DNA from: Corydoras sp. C115
Taxonomy: Eukaryota; Chordata; Actinopteri; Siluriformes; Callichthyidae
Reading direction: 5' to 3'
Length of the DNA stretch: 64,000 nt
NCBI GenBank assembly: GCA_019802505.1
Contig: JAFMOC010000002.1
Coordinates: forward strand, 4,193,501-4,257,500
The translations under genes were made by a program, and so were the position numbers. How positions within the stretch are numbered: the first letter of the stretch is position 1; each line of letters begins with the position of its first letter. Below the pieces are notes generated by a model. The model was given only the letters and a program-made list of their open reading frames with translations, made no database searches and was not told the origin of the DNA. Below, piece by piece: positions 13,259-24,625 of the stretch.

Positions 13259-13392
13259 TCCATCCATCCATTATCTTCCGCTTTATCCTATATATTAGGG
13301 TCGCGGGGGGGTTCCCCATGCCCATCCAGGGGAGAACGTCTCGAGCGCTGGGCAGATACACCCAGGGCAGGGCGCCAACCCATCGCTGGGCA
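13259..13392 (-). mobile_element. 5'-truncated SINE (134 bp) with 13-bp TSD
   Basis: (TGGA)-tail subtype: ccatccattatcttccgctt, then the gcggggggg variant. Only the 3' third of the SINE is present. The TSD aatgttattatta is at 13246-13258 and 13393-13405, so truncation happened at insertion, not by later deletion. Confidence 0.93.
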
Positions 13393-13639
13393 AATGTTAT
13401 TATTAACATTTGAATAATGCTTTCCAGATAGGATTACATTGCATAGTTCTTTTATTTTTGCTTCTTTTTGAATTTTGACCCTTAACCCTATTAAAATTTA
13501 AAACATGAAGATTCTTTTAAATCATAAATCAATCAATCAATTAAATAATGTACTACTACTACTTTTTGTTCATCTACTTACAAATAGTTTTATTAGCATA
13601 TTGATTAACAGGTGTAGATCTGAAGTTTAATAATGTGTT

Positions 13640-14400
13640 GTTAATAGAGAAGAATGTACTATAAACACAGAAAGAGTATACTGAGGAGGTAATAAATGAG
13701 AAAGCGAGGTGGGATGATGAGGTGAACCAGGTAGTGATTAGCAAGGATGGACTGATGGGAGGTTTAAAGAGAATGAAGAGTGAGGCCTGTGTTACAAGTG
13801 AAGGCTGGAAAATGTTAAAATGTTAAAACTAGATTGTTTAACAAATCTTAGAATGTGAAAAGACCCCGAATGAGTAGAGAACAAGCATTATTGTTCAAGA
13901 TTTTAAGAGATGTGCAGAGCTGCAGTAACTAGAGTGGAACAAAGTTACACAGCTGCATGAAGATATGGGAAAGAGTAATAAAGCTAGATTGAGAAAAGAG
14001 ATGAAAATTTGTGAGCAGCAGTTTAGTTTCATGTCAATAAAATATACCACTAATACAATGTTTATTTTGTGAATGTTCATGAAGAAGTATTGGGAAGGTC
14101 AGAAGAAGCTGTAATGTGTTTGTAGATCTAGAGAAATCTTTTGTGACTTAGATGTGCTGTTGGAATGACAGGTGAGTTTAAAGTGAAGTTTTGACTCAAT
14201 TGAGCAAAGCCTTATTACTTTGCAATAGTCATGGACAGGCTGACAGATGAGGATAGGCAGGAGTCTCTATGGAATATGTTGTTGTGGGTGACAGATGTGG
14301 CCAGAGTGAGGAGCTGGTTGATTAGAACCTTTACAGGATGCATTAGAGAGAAGGAGAATGAATACTGGCAGGAAAATATAGGACGTGTGTAAATGAGAGG
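13640..14400 (+). pseudogene. Non-LTR retrotransposon reverse transcriptase relic
   Basis: Decayed reading frames in several phases preserve LINE RT motifs in the right order: TSEGWKML (about 13798), ARLRKEMKICEQQFSFMS (about 13985-14035), NVFVDLEKSF (about 14115-14150), VVMDRLTDEDRQESLW (about 14226-14273) and ALERRRM with a later VCK (about 14340-14390). The FVDLEK block is the RT motif around the first catalytic Asp; the FADD active-site motif is not recognisable. The 5' endonuclease part is missing. From remembered fish elements it resembles RTE-like LINEs, but clade assignment is tentative. Stops and frameshifts make it inactive. Confidence 0.75.
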
Positions 14401-14875
14401 AAGAATAGCAGAAATAAATTTCTGTCTAAATAAATGAATTTCTAAACTTGGACCATTTTCCTCCTGACATGGATTCTTTTCACACAGTGTAAAATGAGAA
14501 AGCTCTCTTTGCATATTGGTCAGCCCTGTCTGGGGCAGAAGCAGACCCCTGGGGCAGAAGAAACCAAATGCAGTGAAAAGAGAACCAGTGCAAATGTCTG
14601 GGTAATTTAACAATGAAACGAAATGTGACAAATACAGCAAATCAGCCGAGGCAACATACCAAGTGAAAGAGACATGATAACATGTTTAGCTGAAGGCATG
14701 ATTGTTTAGTGTGAAATGTTAAATAGGCTAAATAGTGAAATGTTAAACACCTTCTGTTTCCCACGGATTTGCAAATTCCATCTGATAATTCGGATCATGC
14801 TTTGACCACAAACAAAAGGCACCAGAGTTTGATTAAGTATGCATCTGTGTGTGATTACTGGGTTCACATTTGCAC

Positions 14876-14900
14876 AAAAAAAAAAAAAAAAAAAAAAAAA
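14876..14900. repeat. Poly-A tract
   Basis: About 25 consecutive A; could be a retroposon tail, but nothing upstream was identified. Confidence 0.9.
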
Positions 14901-15065
14901 TCACAGAGTAAAACCTACACAAAGATTTAATTAAATTTTCATTTAATTATACCAGACTAAACAGTACAAGCCCGAAAAAGTCTACATGTTCAGGTCATCA
15001 TGGGAATTGTTGCCTACTGATAATGAATGTTTATTTAGACACAACCAAACCTGTTTTTTGCATAT

Positions 15066-15347
15066 CCATCCATCATCTTCCGCTTTATCCTCTACTAGGG
15101 TCGCGGGGGGTTCCCCATGCCCATCCAGGGAAGAACATTTCGGACGCTGGCCAGATTCACCCAGGACAATCTATCGCTGGGCACACACTCACACTCTATA
15201 TGGGGTAATTTGGAGAATTCAATTGACCTTGGAGGAAACCCACACGGACACGGGGAGAACATAGAAACTCCACCCAGATTGAGATTCGAATCGGAAATCC
15301 TCAGCGCTGAGAGGCGAATGTGCTAACCACTAAGCCACTGGGCCGCC
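15066..15347 (-). mobile_element. SINE with internal deletions
   Basis: (TGGA)-tail subtype. Compared with full copies it lacks about 50 bp between ttcaattgacc and aggaaacccac and a few bases around ccaggacaatctatcg. The head (taaccactaagccactgggc) is present. No clear TSD. Confidence 0.88.
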
Positions 15348-15543
15348 CCACAGTGAATATCGTGTAGCTTTATAATATGTGATTTCAGAAGCAGCAAGAG
15401 AAAGCAAAAGTAGTCATTTATTTTAATGTTTTTGTAAAATGAGCCTTTCCATGTTATCAGACACGCAACATTATGAACCTGTTAGAATGGCAAAAACTGG
15501 CAGTTTACCTTGACATAAAAAATTGCCACATATGATAGCATTG

Positions 15544-15983
15544 TGTCACGGGGCTCTTGAATGAGGCGATGACAAGATGTGCAGTGGGTCACCTTTTAAT
15601 TCAGCAAATGCAACAAAAAGTACATGTGTTGGTAGCACATAAAATAGTAACAAAAAAAGAACCGAGCACCAGGCTCCAGAGGTAGGAACGATACCGCGCC
15701 GATGGGTGACAGGAGGCCGAGACATTCCCACTGGTGACTCACTAGAAGAGGAGAGAGAACAAAAGATAGTGGTGACAGTGTCCCATAGGAGTGTGTATCA
15801 ACATTGAGGAAACACAAGGAGCACCAGCATCTGTGCCTTGTAAATAAGGACTGGACTTAAACCAATTAAGCTAATTAACTTAATTAGCAGGGCAGGGTGC
15901 AGAATCAGAACTCAGGGGAGAGAGGAGGTGTGTGAGCTGTAGGTGGAGACAGTTGAGGAGGTGTGGAAGCTGTAGGTGTGACA
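15544..15983. mobile_element. Solo LTR with 5-bp TSD
   Basis: A 440-bp unit begins TGTCACG and ends GTGTGACA, giving TG...CA ends with 6-bp inverted termini (TGTCAC/GTGACA). It is flanked on both sides by cattg (15539-15543 and 15984-15988). Those are the hallmarks of a retroviral-type integration reduced to a single LTR by recombination. The inside is non-coding; the short frames in it are not genes. Superfamily (Ty3/Gypsy, BEL or ERV) and orientation cannot be told without an internal region. Confidence 0.82.
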
Positions 15984-16257
15984 CATTGTATGGTAATTTT
16001 GTAGATCTAACTCAATACTGGCTTGATTGTCATTCTGTTTGTCCTTAAATTTGGGAAAAGAAGAAATGCTTTGAAAAAATACCAATTTTTTTAAATACCA
16101 GAGACTAACCGATTTGTAACATAGCTGAAGTTTTTTGTTCTTTGCATTCGTTACACCTGCAGGTGAATCTGAAGCCAAAATAGAGGTTTAGTGTTTCATG
16201 CATATTACTATGCATAGCTTGATACTAGACTTGGTGACTTTTCTATTTTTAAAGGGC

Positions 16258-16288
16258 ATAGATTGGGATTCGAACCGTGCCGCCCTCT
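16258..16288 (-). mobile_element. Tiny SINE head fragment
   Basis: gattgggattcgaaccgtgc followed by cgccc equals two non-adjacent pieces of the SINE head (box B and the terminal ggcggcac) joined by a deletion. Confidence 0.45.
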
Positions 16289-16559
16289 TCAGGCTTCATT
16301 CTTTTTTTATTATAACAATGGCTTCTAGATTTTGTCAGTTAAAGCTCGAAAATCAGCACCAGGTTTACCTGTCAGGCCACATATTTATACACTACTAACT
16401 GACCCGAGTCCATACCCACCCAAAACCAAATCAAATATGCAACAAAATAAACAAGGTATTAGAAGCAAACCATTCTTTCATACGCAATGTACTGCACATG
16501 ACTAACATATTAAGAAACATCGAATTTCTTGTTGTATGTAAAGCATATGTAGTGAAGTG

Positions 16560-16905
16560 TGGTGGACCATGACGTCACTAAAGGCGGTTTGTGGTGATTA
16601 TTCTGAGGGCGGAGTGCCTCTGATGGTTCTAAGAGTTGGAATGAGCTGCTACAGCTGCTAGAGGGAAAGCAGGGTGAGTGGGTCTAGATGTGGTTCAGCC
16701 AGGAGCCTGCAGACAGGCAGTTTGTTGTCAGGTGCACACTGTGCCTCTGTTGCAAAGGAAATGTTTGTGGGACAGCCGGAATGATGGAGCCAGTTTTGCC
16801 AGTGAGCGTCTGCATATTCTGCCACATTCTGCTCCCACCCTCTGGTCCACACACCTTATGTAATAGAGGACACATTGTTGGAAGTTACCAAAGGAGACTG
16901 ATTAA
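16560..16905. other. Repeat-free, GC-richer block (candidate regulatory element)
   Basis: Stands out from its AT-rich surroundings and contains several E-box-type CAGCTG/CAGGTG motifs. It has open frames on both strands but no recognisable protein, splice pairing or start context. Function is not established. Confidence 0.3.
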
Positions 16906-17969
16906 AGGATTCTGCTCTCTGATGGAAATATAAGCTTGTCATTTGTGAAACCTAAGACAAAGCAAAAATGAAAAGCATTTGGTAACATGGTCCAAACTTT
17001 TAAAGCACAGATCTAATAGTACAAGAACTATATGTTGCAAACTGTCTCTGGAGAAGTACCTGGAGAATGTATTTTACATGACTATTTGTACACATTGGGT
17101 ATGCACATGCTGATTCAACAAACTGTAATTTAAACAAACAGGCTAACAACCTAAAGTATTTGATGTGTTCTGTTTAATTCATCAAACTTTTTATTCTTCT
17201 ACAGGTTGCTAGATACATCAAATTGAACCTGGCAACCAGAGGCTTATACCAAAATAATGTCCAATTTCAATATAAAACTGCATCACTCCAAATGTCTCCC
17301 AATTTGTCTTAAGTCTTACTTTAATGGCTTATTTGCCCATTAGCAGAACGAGTTTTTCATATGAAAATTGTGTTAATAGGCAGTCATTGTTGGGTCATTA
17401 AAAGCCAAGAAAACAAGAGAAAATGACTCTTGTAAAACTGTATCAGGTCACAAATAGTGCTGAAAAAAAAGTTACATTATTTAACACCCAGCATATAAAG
17501 TTACTGAAGTTACTCTAGCTATTCATTTCTCATGAATTACTTGCTTAATTTGTTCTAAAAAACAAGAGGTGTCATATTAAAAAGTTGCAACACATTTTTA
17601 ATGTTTGCATGTAAGAACATTACTTTTGTAATGGTGCAAATATTAAAGTTGTCATTGTACTATTTGATGTGAAAGCATTGATTTACTGTTATTTAATCTT
17701 TTCATGAATCAAAAAACTTTGAAAGATCTTCAAACATCTTCTATGTTTGTGTAGTTATAGACTCCCACAAACATGTGTTCAGAAGACTAGATTTTAATTA
17801 AAATCTTGCTATTTAAATAAATTGTGTTGCCCACATACACCTCAGCAGTGTGATCTCACTGTTGAAAATCATTTGAAACAAATTACAGTTGCACTATGCA
17901 ACCACACAGTTTTTAGTTTGAGTGACAGTAAGACCAAGTGCTGTTGTTAAGAACACCTACACATTACAC

Positions 17970-18235
17970 CTACAGCAGTATCCCCATGCTAAAAACATAT
18001 CAGCCAATTCTTATCCAAGTAGTCTTTTTACAAAATTTTGAAATGTATAAGGGAATTTTTGCCTATTTATCCTGAAGAGTGATGGTGAGGTCAGACACTG
18101 ATATTTGATGGGAGAACCTGGTGCACAATCTTCATTGTAGGTCATACTAAAGGTGTTGGATAGGGTTGAGGTCAGGGTTCTGTGTGAGCCGATCAAGTTT
18201 AAAAATTTGTTTCATGTAGAAAGCCAAAGTCAAAA
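17970..18235 (-). mobile_element. Tc1-like relic (C-terminal half)
   Basis: On the + strand it shows aaggtgttggatagggttga followed by ggtcagggttctgtgtgagc, the reverse complement of the 'gccctgacctcaaccccatcc' segment. Upstream lies ggtcagacactgatatttga. Degraded. Confidence 0.68.
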
Positions 18236-18296
18236 GTTTGGACGCATATTGTTGTCCAAAATGCATTTCTAGATGTTTGATTGTTTCCAATTCTAT

Positions 18297-18351
18297 TTAC
18301 ATTATATTTACATTTGGTCATTTAGCAGATGCTTTTATCCAAAGCGACTAA
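18297..18351 (-). repeat. 3' tail of a second SINE class
   Basis: acatttggtcatttagcaga followed by tgcttttatccaaagcgac is the reverse complement of the conserved 'gtcgctttggataaaagc...aaatgacca' end seen at 19640-19690 and 51858-51900. Confidence 0.75.
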
Positions 18352-18952
18352 ACTAACACAAGTCTGTAAGATAAGGAGGAACCAGCTGATCTATAGTATT
18401 ATTAAACATGATCAATTGCCAATATGCTTTTAATACTTTTTTCCCCATCTTTTTTTCTACTAAATAAAACACCTGGGTTTAATAATTAAGAGATATGTCT
18501 GAATAATGGTTCATATAGTATACTTTAAGACATTATTTTGTGGCAGCTAAGTTTTGTTAACTCTACTGATTATTACAATGTCCCATACAATGACTTTGTG
18601 AAATCCCAAAAGTAAGATTAGCTCCATGCAGATGCTTACTAATTAGAGCACAGCATTGATAGCAGAAGAAATAGTGCTGTCTGTCCATCTAAAAAAATGT
18701 GGTTATTTAAATATAGAAGTAGTTTCCAATTGGTAAACAGAAGGCAAATTTCAAACATAGAAAGATTTTATTTTGAACTGAGCCTAAAACAGGGCTATGT
18801 CTTTACACTTATAACCAAGGACAGAACATTCCACCAACATGCACACAGTCCTCTCTAGGTTCAGCTTACTGCTGCAGCAGATAAAGCTTTAACCAAAACA
18901 TCACTAGGACCAATCAAGGGCAGACAAAAAATGGTAATAATGAAATCTTTAA

Positions 18953-18970
18953 AATATATATATATATATA
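18953..18970. repeat. Short (TA)n repeat
   Basis: About nine TA units. Confidence 0.85.
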
Positions 18971-19059
18971 CACCCAATTACAAGTATATAAAACATTTGT
19001 ATGTTTTTGTTTTGGTATTTGGACATACCACTTGTTCTTTGAACCATTGCCACAAGGGT

Positions 19060-19330
19060 ATAAAATTAAGCTCCCAGCCATGCATTTTGGACAACGTTTG
19101 TGGGAACCGTTTGGAATCAGCCCCTTTCTGTTCCAACATAACTACGCCACTGTGCATGAAGCAAGGTTCATAAAGGCATGGTTGGTTGAGTTTGGTGTGG
19201 AAGAACATGACAAATCCACATAAATCTCGGACCTTTATCCCACACCTTTGTAAGAACCAGAGCAGAGACATCAAACCAGACCCTCTCATTCAACATTGGT
19301 GTAAAAAACAACCTGCTTGTATCATAATTT
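19060..19330 (+). mobile_element. Tc1-like transposase relic (C-terminal half)
   Basis: ccatgcattttggacaacg, gtgcatgaagcaaggttcat, atggttggttgagtttggtg and aaatctcggacctttatccc follow the order of the family's transposase C-terminal coding region. The strings PVHEARFIKAWL-like and GVEEHD can be read in one phase, then the frame is lost. Confidence 0.7.
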
Positions 19331-19404
19331 CCATGGCAATTCTATTTATTATAGATTTTTGTATGTGTGCTGTCTATAGTATGTTTAGATTTAGTATGGC
19401 ACAT

Positions 19405-19716
19405 GCCATATATATGTGCACTCACCAAGACAAATTTCCTTAAATGTATAACATACCTGGTGTGGTAGCTCAGTGGTTCGGGTGTTGGGCTATCAATGTG
19501 AAGGGTGTGGGTTCAAATCCCAGGTCCACTGAAGTTACCAATGTGGGTCCTTGAGCAAGATCCTTAAGACTTATTGCTCCAGGGATGTTGTGGCCAATCT
19601 TGTAATCTGACACCAACCAAGTTGGGATACTCATAAGTCGCTTGCAAGTCGCTGGATAAAAGCTTCTGCTAAATGACCAAATTTACATTGTAAAATAAAA
19701 CGATTCTGATTCTGAT
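19405..19716 (+). repeat. LINE 3'-end fragment interrupted by a SINE
   Basis: aagacaaatttccttaaatg at the left and aaaacgattctgattctga at the right match the two halves of the intact fragment at 36750-36835. They are separated by the SINE at 19459-19690. Confidence 0.55.
19459..19690 (+). mobile_element. Second-class tRNA-derived SINE
   Basis: A tRNA-like head with box A (ggtagctcagtggttcgggt) and box B (gggttcaaatccc) is followed by ggtccactgaagttaccaat and a 3' end ggataaaagcttctgctaaa. A second copy is at 51698-51909. The shared 3' end is of the type seen in V-SINE/LINE-tailed elements. Confidence 0.85.
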
Positions 19717-19854
19717 ACGTATATACAGGCATTTCTGATACATGCTGTTTTCCGCAAAGTGCTAGGATATCCAGTCATCTGAAATTCCAAACATCCTTCA
19801 TCATGGACAATTACTATTTGAAATGCAGGCAAATGCATTCATGGCTTATGGGTT

Positions 19855-20110
19855 GTCGTTGGCTTTTGGTGAAGGAACCAGCTTTGTGACCTAAAGGTCC
19901 ACAGCTTGATTCCCCATCCTACCAATTGCTACAACTGAAGTGACATTGGACAAGGGACCCAACCCCAATTGTTTCCCAGGCGCTGTGACCAGCGCTGCTC
20001 ATCGCTTCGTGCACATGTAATACACTTCACTGATGTGTGTATGTATAAGATTTTATACATGCATGTGTTAAATGTGGGTGATCAATTCCTCTGTGTGTAA
20101 GCACAGTAGG
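19855..20110 (+). repeat. Third SINE-like family
   Basis: Contains ggtccacagcttgattcccc, then ccaattgctacaactgaagt, ccaggcgctgtgaccagcgc and an end ggtgatcaattcctctgtgt. Copies in the other orientation are at 39520-39725 and 49560-49690. The head is tRNA-like but diverged. Confidence 0.62.
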
Positions 20111-20801
20111 CAGAACAGATCACTTTACACTTTAACATATAGGGTGCTGTGTTAAATAAATGAACAGTGCAACTTCAGTCATATCAATAATATTGTAATT
20201 GTTTAAGTTGATTTTGAGGCAACTTTGCAAAACTAAATTATTAAGTTGTATCAATGAGCACAGATATTTGGTCAAACACATTGCATAAACACAGACAGAC
20301 TTTTATCTGCTAAGCATGGTGGTGGAAGTGTAATGATTTAGGCCACAGGAATTTACAGCCTTTGAGACACAACTAAATCCCTCATTATGGTTAAATATAC
20401 AGTACATGGACAAATTTAGTGGGACATCTGCAATTACGTGAGCTTTTATTATTATCCCATTCTATGCCGTCCAATCTAGGCATATATAGTATCAACTCTA
20501 TTTTTCAGGTACAGCCTGTTTCGTTCACTGCGCTCTAGTAACACATCTCGCCTGGTGTTTCAACCCCAGTGTAGTGCTAATTCTCATTTCATATTGTTCA
20601 CAGCTGTTAAATGGTGAAATTATTTTTAAAACACTGTCAGAAATGCTATCCATTTTTACAACACTGTCCAAAATTCAGGATTTTCAAAAAACAATTCCAA
20701 ACGAATCTCTTCCTGAAGCACTTGAAAAAAAAATAGGGTGCAGACTTAAAACTAAATTGGATAATGATCATGTTTGATTATACTACAGTGTAACAAAGTA
20801 A

Positions 20802-20853
20802 ATTGCTTTGGATAAAAGCATCTGCCAAATGACCAAGTGAAATAAAAATGTAA
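20802..20853 (+). repeat. 3' tail fragment of the second SINE class
   Basis: attgctttggataaaagcat followed by ctgccaaatgaccaagtga; only the conserved tail is present. Confidence 0.75.
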
Positions 20854-21489
20854 GCAATACTTTGTTCTGTATTGCTATTTACCTTCACTTTAAAGCTGAC
20901 TTGTTTGTGAAAAAAAAGAAAAGAAAAGAATAAAGAAAAAAAAAGGTGTTTTCATATTTTTTAAATAATGCTGTATAATTTATACAATTAGAAGTTTTGA
21001 ACTTAGTGGGAACAGTGCACAAAACAAGGTCTACATATTACAGACACACTCCAAGCTCTTGTAGATGGTAAAAAATGACAAGAAAAGAAAAATCTAGACT
21101 TTGAATAATTTTTTCATGTTGGTAAAACCACCAGCAAAACTAAAGATGGCTGATTACTGAAACCTAGCATTCAGCAAAACAGTGGCATTTCTCACATGAT
21201 TTTCATTAGCAGAACTGGAAAAGCAGTGAAGGCTGTGGAGGCATTGTATGATGACTTTATTGTAGCAGTGACATGAAAGGTCACACAGTCAATCTCACAG
21301 CCTGTGTATTTCCCACAAAGCCCAGTGGGTTTAACAGGGTCATTAAGAAATCCCCCATTGTTCTAAAGACAAAAGCACACTAAAACAAATTGTAATTCAT
21401 TAAGATTCTGGTTTATGCATTAGGACACACTGTGCATGTCCTATTGTGCAATCCTAAGCATATTGTATTGATTCTAAACATTTAAATAA

Positions 21490-21905
21490 TAAAAGTGGCG
21501 AATGAAAAAAGAGAATGAGACACAGAAAAGGCAAGCCCAGGGGAGGAGAGTCATTGTGAAAAGACTGGACTGGGGAGATGCAGCCAGACAGGAGGAGATG
21601 GTCCTTGCAGAGAAACAGCTGTTAAAGCTGAGCTCTGGCGCATGCATCTTGAATTAGTCGGGAAAAGGAGGTATGGAAAAGCAGCCCTCCCCATCACCCT
21701 GCTGGAAGATCTCCGACAGCACCCACCATCCAGTCACATTTGAAAGCTACACACACTTGATCCTCTGATCTGCCTCCGACACACTTTTCAATGTGCTCAA
21801 TTAGCACAGCATGGGCTCTTTCTCACAGACTCGGGAGGAACTGCAGGCACTCTGAATACACACACTCTCTGGGTGGTCTTACCTCAAACTTAGTCATCCC
21901 ACTGT
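21490..21905. other. Repeat-free, GC-richer block (candidate conserved element)
   Basis: About 400 bp of more balanced composition, without repeats and with no long ORF. No exon structure was recognised. A distal enhancer of sntb1 or a neighbour is one possibility. Confidence 0.3.
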
Positions 21906-22269
21906 GACTTCCCACCCCAGACAGCATTTGTGTCTGTATGTGTTTAAATACACTCTATCATCCAACAGTGATCATTTTTAATTGCATAGGTAAAGCAGTT
22001 ACTCATACAAAAATGGCAAAATAATCACTATAATTGACAATAAGGCCTTTTATTGTTTCTTTACACTGTCATAGGGGTACAGCAGGATTCAGTTTAATCT
22101 GCTGTACTCCTTTGAGTTAATTAGTGGACCTAAAGACAACTTTGTTTACTTGGGAAGGGGGGTGTATTTATATTGGCCCTTAAATAACCTTTAGATTCAC
22201 GCTGTTGCTGTATTTTGTACCTTGTCAAATAAATAGACCAAAAATATATAATCACTTTTATTATAATAA

Positions 22270-22415
22270 TTTACCATCCAATTCTTAGCTGGACCCATTT
22301 GCATTTTTAACAGCTTCCATTCTTCTGGGAAGGCTTTCGACAAAATTTTGGAGTGTGTCTGTGGGAATACTTGCCCTTTTGCCATCAGGCACTGATGCTA
22401 AATGAGCTGTCTTTT
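22270..22415 (-). mobile_element. Tc1-like relic (3' end part)
   Basis: cagcttccattcttctggga followed by aggctttcgacaaaattttg and gagtgtgtctgtgggaatac is the reverse complement of the family's 'attcccataaacacactcc...gaaagccttcc' segment. Confidence 0.66.
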
Positions 22416-24254
22416 ATAGCAAAAGTGTAATGTTGCACTATTTAGTCCATATGTTTGACTAAATATATCACCTAAATTAAAAACATATCCATACATGTCC
22501 ATATATTGTATTGTACAGTGCAAAAGCACTAATATACAATAATGTGACAATACAAAGACTCTTTTTGTGATGTAAAGGCATAACTTGATTATAATCTTAG
22601 GTATAAGGTTGGTTAAAAGCTGTAATTATGGGGTAGCTATTAAGAACAATTACTGTGGAAGAAAACCTTATTTAAATGGCTGGGTAAACCGAATTTACTT
22701 TAATGCATTATTTGCTACATAGGAAGCTTTTAAATACCTATAATTTGTCAGACATGAGCTAGGCCAACGTTTTTTCATCACTGTTTGCTGATGTTGCAGA
22801 GAAAATCTACTTACGCACTTTTCTTGTACTATTGGATGATTTTATGTAAAGATTTAAATATGTATTTGAAGTTGTTCTATAATGGGAAAATTTCAATTTG
22901 AGGTCAAGACCTGGTGATTTAATGAAATTGTCAGTATATTAAATACATGTCAGTAGATCACAGACATACTGTACATAGAAATGTTTACCTGTATACTTTA
23001 CTCCATTAGTGTTGTAATCACACTCAAAGTAAAGTGTCAGCAAGTTTGAGTGTCAGCTAGACTTGAGCAGTGACTCACACATCTGCGCTTATGGCAAAAA
23101 CAGGACAGCATCAGTTTCACATGACTTCATCAATTCTGAGAAGTTAGTATTTGCTTGTGTGTTCCTCACCCCTTGGCTGTGCAAAAAGTGTTTAACAGGG
23201 ATACAGAAGCACCGTTAAAGAGTTTTAAGACAGAACTGACCTCACTGACTTACAGCTGGATAATTACAGAGGGGAAAGTTTCAGCTGAAGGGGAGAAGCC
23301 CTTAAAATGTTCTGCACAATGTAAAGCACTGTGTATGAGAGTGTGCATGTGCAGGTAGTCGTGCCAACAATGATTGGCATGACCAGATATTTTTTCTTTT
23401 ACTTTATTCTCTTACTTAGCTTCTTTCCATTGTATCGACATGTTAGAAACACATGTGCCTGACTCTGCCTTGATCTGACTGTGCTTGTTTCTTTCTTTGT
23501 CTCCTCCTGTTTAGCTTTACCTCCAGCAATAAGTCCACATGTTTTAGGTTTTATGAACTGTAGTTAAGAAGGAGAATCAGACTGTGTCTACGTTTGTTAC
23601 CATAGAAATAAACACAGCTTGTGATACATATTGTGCGTATGTTACTCCATCTAGTGGACAAAATCCGTACAGTTTCATTTACCAGTTTCAGCTACAAGTT
23701 CATTGTTCCTGTGCAACTTGCTGCCATGCAAATTCTGTAGCCTGATAAACTGATGTTAAACTGATGTAGCCTGATAAACTGATGTAAAACTGTTAAGACA
23801 TATTTATCCTAAAATGTTGCACATTGCTTTGTTTTGTTTTTTTACTCAATTGTTGTTCACTTGTTCAATTTACTATATAAACAAGATTCTTTCTAGTTTG
23901 TATCTATCTTTCTGTATGACACATTGGACTTACCACATAAAAGCTCATTTTTTTCTAAAAGTTGAGACATTTCCAGCATGACTGGTCAAAGTGTAATACA
24001 TTTTTTGATAACAGTGGTTTTGGAAAGTCTTTTCAATTAACACCTGTTTGGGGGTGGACTTGTTTAACAGTGTACTTTGGCTTCCTTTAATGACGGACAG
24101 AGCAGCAGATTTGTTGTTTTCCTGTTTTTAAAAAAAAAAAAAAAAACCATTACCATGTTTTTACTTTACAGTGGCACTAACAGAGGAACTTATTAAATAC
24201 ACTGGGACTCAGCTCCTAATCATTTAATATAATATAATATAATAATTCAGTCTT

Positions 24255-24625
24255 GTTGCCAAAGCTCACGGCCATGTATTTTGGGGTCAGTTTGGGGAAG
24301 GCCCCTTTGTGTTTGAGCACAACTGTGCTCCAGCGCACAAAAAGCAGTGTTCATTAAGACGTGGTTGGAGGAGTTTGATGTGGAAGATCTTGAATGACCC
24401 ACACTGAGCCCTGACCTGAATCTTTCCTACACCTTAAATAAACTAGATTAAGGATTGTGAGTCTAATTTTACAAAATGTTATCACAATGAATGGCCTAAA
24501 ATTCCCACAGACACAATCCAATATCTTGTAGAAAGGTTTCTCAAAAAAGTGAAAGCAGTTATAGCTGCAATAGTGAGCCAAATTGCAATAGGATATTTTA
24601 CAAACTCCTGTAGATGTTAAGGGAT
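24255..24625 (+). mobile_element. Tc1-like transposase relic (C-terminal half)
   Basis: cggccatgtattttggggtc, ccagcgcacaaaaagcagtg, gacgtggttggaggagtttg, ggattgtgagtctaatttta and gaaagcagttatagctgcaa line up with the family order. Frame is broken in several places. Confidence 0.72.

Noticed and set aside
14215..14640. 141-codon minus-strand ORF
   Set aside because: Overlaps the plus-strand LINE reverse-transcriptase relic and shows no protein family; an antisense shadow.
15546..15817. Two minus-strand ORFs of 61 and 73 codons
   Set aside because: They lie wholly inside the solo LTR.
16658..16933. Four overlapping ORFs on both strands
   Set aside because: Mutually exclusive frames over one GC-richer block, with no homology I recognise and no splice structure.
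19459..19530. tRNA gene
   Set aside because: Box A and box B are present but no acceptor-stem pairing is apparent, and the sequence continues into a SINE body and tail shared with 51698-51909.
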